Below, in pieces: positions 41,312 to 46,451 of a stretch of DNA of 46,451 nucleotides. The notes under the pieces were generated by a model, which worked only from the letters and a program-made list of their open reading frames with translations, made no database searches and was not told the origin of the DNA. The stretch is from NCBI GenBank assembly GCA_900320225.1, contig ONRL01000051.1:1-46451 (forward strand), given 5' to 3'. Source of the stretch: an uncultured Lentisphaerota bacterium. GTDB taxonomy: Bacteria; Verrucomicrobiota; Kiritimatiellia; RFP12; UBA1067. The position numbers and the translations under genes are program-made. Each line of letters starts with the position of its first letter. Position 1 is the stretch's first letter.

Positions 41312-43195
41312 ATGCGTGGAATGTCAAAGTTGGCCTGCGTGGCCGTGTGTGGATTTGCTGTCGTCTCGGCCGCTGCGGCGGAACGTCTTTCGTTCGAGTC
41401 GCGGCCGCTCCTCGCGGGGCGCGCGTCGCTGACGGCGGACGGCTTCGTGGAGGCCCGCACCCTCGGGACGGCCAACTTCACGCCGGAGCTGCGCTGCCCC
41501 GTGCAGCTCATGTACGAGTCGGCCTCGGAGAAGACAGGCCTGTTCGGCTTCGCGTGGCGTTCGCCGCAGCTGGAGTCCTCCGCCGTATGGGACAGGGACG
41601 GCGTGCTCTGGACGACGCCGTGGGGCGAGAGGATCAAGTTCCGTCCCAAGAAGGAGAAGCAACCGAAGGACGCCGTGAAGGTGGCGCTCTGGGAGGAGGC
41701 GAAGAAGGGGCGCGGGTTCTGGACGCCCTTCGCGGACTGGGAGGCGGACACGCCGAAGGCCGACTACCAGCGCTCCGGCGAGTGGACGTTCACGGGGAAG
41801 CGCGCCCTGGAGGGCTGGACGCTCGCCTACCGCGACGGGCGGCTCGCGCGCGTCGGAGCCCCTTCGGGTCGTTCAATCGCGTTCGCGTACGACAAGGCCG
41901 GCCGCCTCCTCTCCGTCTCGCAGGACGGCCAGGCGTTCGTGGAACTCGCCTACAACGCGGACGGCCTCGCCGAGTCCGTGAAGGTGAACGGCGTTGAGAC
42001 GCGCCTCGCCTACGCGAAGGGACAGCTCCTCGTCCTCCCCAAGACGCTTGACGGGCAGGTCGTCCCCGCCGTGCGCCCCCGCCTCGTTTCCCTGAAGACG
42101 GCGGACTTCGACCCCGTGCTCTTCGCTTATGCGGGCAACTACCTCTCCCGCGTCTCGCAGGGCGCGTTCGCGGAGGATATGAAGGTCCAGTCCGAGACGC
42201 TGGAGGACCGGCGGCGCAACCTCCGCTCGGCGCAGCCGAAGTCGAAGGTCGAGCACACGGGCCGGATCGCGGGGCGGCTCCTCTCTGACGGTGCCCACGC
42301 CTATGCCTACGGGAAGCGGACGGGCGCCGTCACGCTGACGGACCGGGCCGGCCGCACGGCGGCGTTCGACTTCAACGCGAAGACGGGCGTGTTCGGCGTC
42401 ACGGAGTTCTCGGGGCGGAAGTACACGGTCTACTATTTCATGCGCTACGACGTCGCCTACCTCGGCAAGGTCCGCAAGGTGGTGGACGGCAAGGGCCGCG
42501 ACGTCGTCTCGTTCCGCTACGACAAGGCGACGGGCCGAGCCACGCGTGTCCGCGACCGCCTCGGCAACGACCGCAACTTCGAATACGACGGCGCAGGGCA
42601 TCTTGTGCGCGAGACGCGCCGATCCGCAGACTCCTCGGACGTGGAGCCGGTCCGTGCGTTCGCGTGCGACAAGGCGGGGAACCCCGTCTCCGTCTCGCAG
42701 CTGGACGCGGACGGCCGGGCCGTACGCACCGTGACGGTCGCCTACGACGGCGAGGGGCGCCCCGTGCGCCTCACGGACGGGCGGCGCGAGGCAAAGGTCG
42801 TTTACACGAAGTGGGGCCGTCCCGCGTCGGTGACGGACGCGTTCGGGCGCACGGCCTCGTTCGAGTACGACAGGTGGAACCGCCCGGTGCGGGCGACGGA
42901 CGCGGACGGCGTGGTGACGACGTGCGCGTACACGCCCGCCGGGCAGATCGCGCGGATGGAACGCCGCGCGGGCGATGAGCTGGCGCAGTCCGTGGAGGTC
43001 GCGTACGACGGCGCGGGGTGCCCCGTCTCGTACACGGACCAGGAGGGGCGCGCGAAGAGGTACGCGCGCGACGCGTTCGGGCGCGTCGCGAAGGAGATCT
43101 TCCCCGACGCGTCCGAGGTCGCCTACGCCTACGACGGCGCGGGGCGGCGGCGGGGCAGATCACCGACTACGTGCGCGACGACTTCGGCCTTCTGA
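41312..43195 (+). CDS. Rhs/YD-repeat protein, N-terminal part (ends at a frameshift)
   Basis: The frame starts after a strong ribosome site with a Sec signal peptide (MSKLACVAVCGFAVVSAAAA). After a non-repetitive N-terminal domain (residues about 25-180), YD/RHS repeats begin: IAFAYDKAGRLLSVSQDGQA, FRYDKATGRATRVRDRLGN, FEYDGAGHLVRETRR, FEYDRWNRPVRATDADGVVT. These build the beta-cocoon that encloses a C-terminal toxin in Rhs and related proteins. The repeats stay intact until YAYDGAGRR near 43145. The frame then runs out in 17 unrelated residues, while the Rhs sequence resumes in the -1 frame. A single missing base in GGGGCGGCGGCGGGGCAG, real or a sequencing error, would explain it. Confidence 0.85.
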   Translation: MRGMSKLACVAVCGFAVVSAAAAERLSFESRPLLAGRASLTADGFVEARTLGTANFTPELRCPVQLMYESASEKTGLFGFAWRSPQLESSAVWDRDGVLWTTPWGERIKFRPKKEKQPKDAVKVALWEEAKKGRGFWTPFADWEADTPKADYQRSGEWTFTGKRALEGWTLAYRDGRLARVGAPSGRSIAFAYDKAGRLLSVSQDGQAFVELAYNADGLAESVKVNGVETRLAYAKGQLLVLPKTLDGQVVPAVRPRLVSLKTADFDPVLFAYAGNYLSRVSQGAFAEDMKVQSETLEDRRRNLRSAQPKSKVEHTGRIAGRLLSDGAHAYAYGKRTGAVTLTDRAGRTAAFDFNAKTGVFGVTEFSGRKYTVYYFMRYDVAYLGKVRKVVDGKGRDVVSFRYDKATGRATRVRDRLGNDRNFEYDGAGHLVRETRRSADSSDVEPVRAFACDKAGNPVSVSQLDADGRAVRTVTVAYDGEGRPVRLTDGRREAKVVYTKWGRPASVTDAFGRTASFEYDRWNRPVRATDADGVVTTCAYTPAGQIARMERRAGDELAQSVEVAYDGAGCPVSYTDQEGRAKRYARDAFGRVAKEIFPDASEVAYAYDGAGRRRGRSPTTCATTSAF

Positions 43196-45036
43196 GGGAG
43201 GTGGTCTCGTCGAAGGACGGCAAGGCCGGGCGCACGGTCAGGCGCGAGTACGACAGGCACGACCGCGTGACGAAGGTCGTGTACGGCCCGCACGAGGTGG
43301 AGACGTTCGCCTACGACGCCTGGGGGCGGATTGCGAAGCACACGCGCGGGAAGAAGGCCGAGACCTACGTCTATGACCACTTCGGACGCCTCGCGGAGAA
43401 AAGCGAGGACGGCGTCACGAGCGCATACGCCTACGACGCCTGGGGGCAACGCACGCGGCGCGTCACGAAGGACGCGGAGGGGAAGGTCGTCTCGGAGGAG
43501 ACGCGCGCGTACGACAAGTACGGGCGGCTCGCGGAGATCGCGTCCAACGGCCGGCGCGTCGCGTACGCCTACGACAGGGCGGGACGCGTCGCGCGGCAGG
43601 CCGTGGACGGGCGGACGATCGCGTTCGCGTACACGAAGTGCGGACGGCTCGCCTCCAAGACGCTGCTCCGCGCGGACGGCAAGGCGGCCGAGGTGCGATA
43701 CACGTATGGAAAGGACGGAAAGATCGTCGCGCGCCGCGCGAACGGCGTCCTCCAGAACTACGCCTACGACGCGAAGGGGCGGCTCGTCGCGGTGACGGGC
43801 GAGGACGGGAAGGTTGCCGAGCGCTACGCCTACGACCCGGCGGGCAACATCCTCGAGAAGGAGGTCGGCGGCAGGGTCACGAAGTACGCCTACGACGGGG
43901 CGAACCAGCTCGTATCTTCCACTGATCCCGACGGCAATGTGACGGAGTACGCCTACGACGCGGCGGGCCGCCTCGTGAAGGAGGGCACGAAGACCTACCG
44001 CTACGGCTACCTCGACAAGGTCCTCTCCGTCATCGACGGCAGGGAGCGCCGCACCTTCACCTACCACGTCGACGGCCAGCTCGCCACCGCGACGTACGAC
44101 GGACCCGCGAAAGACGGTATCCCGTCCGCGAAAGACGGCCCAGCTTCGGGGAAGCGGCACTCTTGCCGCTTTTCCGAGTCCTTCCTCTGGGACGACCTCG
44201 CGCTCATCCGGCGCGGCTCGACTTCCTACGTGAACGAGCCGCATCCCAACGGCGGCAGCCCGATCCTGTCGTCCGCCGACGGCGTGATGTTCAACGACGT
44301 CCTCGGCACGACGCTCGGCGCCGACGGCGCCGGGGGCTACGTCGCGGCCTCGCTCACGTCCTTCGGCGACCCCGCACCGGGAGGGCCGCGCTCCCGCGCG
44401 GCCGACGCCCTCTTCACCGGCAAGCCGCACGTGGACGGCCTCGGCTACGCCTTCCTCTTCCGCAACTACCGCCCCGGCCTCGGCAAGTGGCTGACGGCCG
44501 ACCCGCTGGGGTACCCTGACGGGTGGAACCAGCTGGCGTACGGGGGAAACGAACCTGTTTCGGGGGTTGATTTTGAAGGAGCCTTCTGGATCCCTTTTTC
44601 ATTTACGATACAGAAAACGTGCGACTCATTATTTTATCTGTTAGGCCCCGGACTTCCTATTGGCGATGTACTTGATCCAAACATTTATCGCATTGGACAA
44701 ACCCTTTTAGATGTTATTACTCAACTGATCGCAAATAAAGTTAAGGGGGACATAATGCAGTCGGGGTTAGGAGATTTCTTAGAAGCCTGTTTGGCAGCCG
44801 TCGCAGCAGAGGGAATTGGGCGAAGTGCGTTGGAACCCACACCTGCCGAATGCATGGAGAAGGCAATTAGAATTCTTATGAATGTGGGTAGGTCGCAAAA
44901 TGAAATAGACACTGTTCGCATCGTTTCAAAGGAGGTGTATTTTGTGACATATAATGCAGAGCAAACAAATAATCTTGTATCGATACATTCGATGAGTGTG
45001 ATATGGTTGATCCATGCTAAGTATTGGAGTGAATAG
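43147..45036 (+). CDS. Rhs/YD-repeat protein, C-terminal part with AT-rich putative toxin tip
   Basis: Continuing in the other frame, the Rhs core resumes with GQITDYVRDDFGLLREVV and many YAYDAKGRL-type repeats. It ends with the Rhs core boundary: FRNYRPGLGKWLTADPLGYP, DGWNQLAYGGNEP and DFEG. The last ~150 residues, from FWIPFSFT (about 44579), form a unique tip encoded by much AT-richer DNA. The tip has hydrophobic/amphipathic stretches (TCDSLFYLLGPGLPIGD, GQTLLDVITQLIANKV, DFLEACLAAVAAEGIG) and no nuclease motif I recognise; a membrane-acting toxin is one possibility (inference). A 27-bp palindrome is inserted in frame near 44145. The next gene lies 15 bases downstream and is a candidate immunity gene. 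Without frameshift correction this part has no start of its own. Confidence 0.82.
   Translation, partial: AAGQITDYVRDDFGLLREVVSSKDGKAGRTVRREYDRHDRVTKVVYGPHEVETFAYDAWGRIAKHTRGKKAETYVYDHFGRLAEKSEDGVTSAYAYDAWGQRTRRVTKDAEGKVVSEETRAYDKYGRLAEIASNGRRVAYAYDRAGRVARQAVDGRTIAFAYTKCGRLASKTLLRADGKAAEVRYTYGKDGKIVARRANGVLQNYAYDAKGRLVAVTGEDGKVAERYAYDPAGNILEKEVGGRVTKYAYDGANQLVSSTDPDGNVTEYAYDAAGRLVKEGTKTYRYGYLDKVLSVIDGRERRTFTYHVDGQLATATYDGPAKDGIPSAKDGPASGKRHSCRFSESFLWDDLALIRRGSTSYVNEPHPNGGSPILSSADGVMFNDVLGTTLGADGAGGYVAASLTSFGDPAPGGPRSRAADALFTGKPHVDGLGYAFLFRNYRPGLGKWLTADPLGYPDGWNQLAYGGNEPVSGVDFEGAFWIPFSFTIQKTCDSLFYLLGPGLPIGDVLDPNIYRIGQTLLDVITQLIANKVKGDIMQSGLGDFLEACLAAVAAEGIGRSALEPTPAECMEKAIRILMNVGRSQNEIDTVRIVSKEVYFVTYNAEQTNNLVSIHSMSVIWLIHAKYWSE
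44100..44172. repeat. Palindromic repeats inserted in frame in the Rhs gene
   Basis: CCGCGAAAGACGG occurs twice (44105 and 44126), followed by a hairpin AAGCGGCA...TGCCGCTT. The 27 bases at 44145-44171 are the exact reverse complement of the intergenic 14672-14698. The insertion encodes GPAKDGIPSAKDGPASGKRH and a few more residues, interrupting an otherwise regular YDG-(F)LWDDLALIRRG core. Confidence 0.8.
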
Positions 45037-45051
45037 CGAGATGAGGTTGCC

Positions 45052-46107
45052 ATGATGGTGTTGGTGAGAAACTCGGTTGCTTTCTGCTTTCTGTTTTCTG
45101 TTTTCTTCTTGTTTTCTCACTTTGGATGTGAAAGAAGAACGCTCATGGATGCAGGGCACCGGAGAGCATCGCAAAAAATTTCTTTAGAGGGATATGGAGT
45201 TTTTCTTTCTCGTTCAATCCGCTTCGATTATTGTGGCGTCAGGGAGCTTGATTCGGCCGAATATAAGCCTTGGCAGAAATTGGCACCTGGGCGCCTATAC
45301 ATTGAGTATATTCGAAACGGATTTATTTCGGAGATGGTAGCCTTTCAGAACTTGGCAGAAAGGTGTGAATGTGCAATCTCCAGAGGAGATAAAAAGGTGT
45401 TTCAAAACACCCAGTCAGAAATTGCCGGCATGTTGAGGGAAGAAAAGAAGATGTGCCTTTCTGCTGATTTTAAATTCTCCCCGTTTGATTTCTTTTCAAA
45501 TATAGCGAAAATCGAATATGTGTTGGCCAGGAGCATTACGGATGGCAACAATGCGCGAAAGGATTTCTTGAAGGGGGAAGATATTAATGCTCTGCTTCCC
45601 GATGACCTTTTTAGTGCCGATTTCAGTAACTGTCACTGGGTTTGCGTGGATGATCTATATCTTGTAAAGCGAAAGAAATTTAGGGATATGCTCGTTGCAG
45701 GGCTTGCGATTTCACGGGAATTTGGGTCATTCCTTGGAGGAGACAATCCTTCGCCTATGGCGGATAACGATGCTTCATCCAAATTAAAGGCGCGAATTGA
45801 TGGCGTAGGGATGAAATATTCAGCAAGCAACCACGTGTGGCAGCTGTTCTGGACTAATGATCGGCATGGACATGACGTGATGCCGTTTAACGCTTATATT
45901 CCGGTTATTGATGGGATCGGGGGGCTTCAATCGAATGACATGTGGCTATCAACGAGAAATCCAGTCTGGATGTCGACAAAGGATTGTTTGTGGCTATCAA
46001 GTGACTATGCGAGGAAAAGGCGAGAAATCTATGAACAAGGATGCTTTAACGACGAGTTCAATCAGATTACATACGAAATGAAAGACGGAAAGATTCAAAA
46101 GCGATGA
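45052..46107 (+). CDS. Putative immunity protein of the Rhs tip; unrecognised exported or lipoprotein
   Basis: The 351-residue protein follows the Rhs tip by 15 bases and shares its AT-rich composition, as expected for an immunity gene that moves with its toxin. The N-terminus is a hydrophobic signal segment (VAFCFLFSVFFLFSHFGC). The Cys could be lipidated, but the -3 and -2 residues (His, Phe) are poor for a lipobox. The mature part is of mixed charge with several Trp-rich segments near the end (NHVWQLFWTNDRHG, DMWLSTRNPVWMSTKDCLWL); I recognise no domain. An envelope location would suit a toxin acting in the periplasm or on membranes (inference). It could also be an unrelated passenger lipoprotein. 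Its stop overlaps the next start. Confidence 0.6.
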   Translation: MMVLVRNSVAFCFLFSVFFLFSHFGCERRTLMDAGHRRASQKISLEGYGVFLSRSIRFDYCGVRELDSAEYKPWQKLAPGRLYIEYIRNGFISEMVAFQNLAERCECAISRGDKKVFQNTQSEIAGMLREEKKMCLSADFKFSPFDFFSNIAKIEYVLARSITDGNNARKDFLKGEDINALLPDDLFSADFSNCHWVCVDDLYLVKRKKFRDMLVAGLAISREFGSFLGGDNPSPMADNDASSKLKARIDGVGMKYSASNHVWQLFWTNDRHGHDVMPFNAYIPVIDGIGGLQSNDMWLSTRNPVWMSTKDCLWLSSDYARKRREIYEQGCFNDEFNQITYEMKDGKIQKR

Positions 46108-46451
46108 TGCGGAATCTGTTGTCTATACTTGCGCTGGTATATTGCACCGCCACTTTCCGCGTTGATGCTACGCTCGTTTCCTCTGTCACCGTCCACACGC
46201 GGGCATCGCACAACCCCGCGCCGAAGGTGTGGTACCGCGTGCCGGAGGGGTACAAGCCCGTGAAGGGGCGGACGTGGCGGACGCTCGTGATCTTCGGCGG
46301 GCGCAACTGCGAGGGGGAGGCGGAGGTGTCGGGCAAGCTGGGCTGGACGCGGTGGGCCGACCGGCACGGCGTGTTCCTCGTCGCGCCGGGGTTCAGGGAC
46401 GATCAGTATTGGGAACCGCAAGCCTGGTCGGGGCGCGCCCTGCTGAACGCG
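46104..46451 (+). CDS. Secreted hydrolase-like protein, N-terminal part
   Basis: The gene overlaps the previous stop (ATGATG; either ATG is possible) and runs off the window after 116 codons. The first ~22 residues (MRNLLSILALVYCTATFRVDA) look like a signal peptide. They are followed by VWYRVPEGYKPVKG, TLVIFGGRNCEGEAEVSGKL and WADRHGVFLVAPGFRDDQYW. This order (polypeptide 'RVPEGY', beta-strand 'LVIFGG', 'GVFLVAPG') resembles the first strands of alpha/beta-hydrolase esterases or PHB-depolymerase-like enzymes. The catalytic Ser is beyond the window. Composition changes from AT-rich to GC-rich at about 46190, inside the gene. Confidence 0.6.
   Translation, partial: MMRNLLSILALVYCTATFRVDATLVSSVTVHTRASHNPAPKVWYRVPEGYKPVKGRTWRTLVIFGGRNCEGEAEVSGKLGWTRWADRHGVFLVAPGFRDDQYWEPQAWSGRALLNA

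Noticed and set aside
43140-43160. Programmed -1 ribosomal frameshift in the Rhs gene
   Set aside because: There is no slippery heptamer or clear downstream pseudoknot. A one-base sequencing or replication error in a G/C-rich run is simpler.
1-46451. tRNA or rRNA genes
   Set aside because: Intergenic sequence consists of palindromic repeats and promoter regions; I found no cloverleaf with conserved T-loop GTTCRANYC or rRNA-like stretch, though a subtle tRNA cannot be excluded by eye.

Overview
The window reads as part of a GC-rich bacterial chromosome, probably from the PVC superphylum and most likely a gut-type Kiritimatiellota or a close relative. That placement is inference. It rests on the large Sec-exported proteins (LamG-like/GLUG, autotransporter-type beta-strand repeats, glycine-rich), a DUF1080 lipoprotein, a heparinase-type lyase, a four-helix-bundle 'suffix' protein and an unusual density of short palindromic repeats. 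There is no rRNA or tRNA gene to fix the taxonomy.

Layout. 1-5041: the end of proA, then two overlapping polyketide/fatty-acid-synthase-like genes. Their KS and AT domains lack the catalytic residues, but the second gene ends in an apparently intact Sfp-type phosphopantetheinyl transferase. 5042-17119: a repeat-rich stretch carrying ppdK, two paralogous secreted proteins (8671 and 10780) with a shared structured leader, and a four-helix-bundle/zinc-ribbon protein (15920). The genes are separated by about 200-bp GTCTC/GAGAC inverted-repeat elements and 63-bp triple-hairpin elements. 17120-24856: one 2578-residue secreted protein whose 5' part is clearly AT-richer than the rest. 24917-26046: a Rid-fold chorismatase-like gene and a 50-residue ORF.

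35768-26057 (minus strand): an XRE-cupin regulator with an acyl-CoA ligase, an exported beta-strand-repeat protein, and a heparinase II/III protein fused in frame to an OPT-family transporter. 36074-37725: an unrecognised 358-residue protein between two oppositely oriented arrays of a 19-bp repeat. 37808-38697: a DUF1080 lipoprotein with four tandem lipobox copies and a 7-codon leader ORF. 38783-41252: a tight operon of gmk, coaC and a ResB-CcsA-type cytochrome c biogenesis protein. 41312-46107: a Sec-exported Rhs/YD-repeat protein, frameshifted mid-gene, with an AT-rich C-terminal tip followed by an AT-rich putative immunity gene. The window ends inside a secreted hydrolase-like gene.

Three themes recur. 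Extracellular or periplasmic glycan handling and surface display dominate the large genes. Short palindromes fill intergenic space and have also entered two coding regions in frame. Several promoters fit TTGNNN-N16/18-TANNNT, and one or two lie so close to the start codon that leaderless mRNAs are likely. The best candidates for undescribed biology are the catalytically stripped KS/AT pair, the ORF between inverted repeat arrays (36.07-37.73 kb), the GTCTC/GAGAC elements and the Rhs tip/immunity pair. All family calls are by eye from translated motifs; no search was run.
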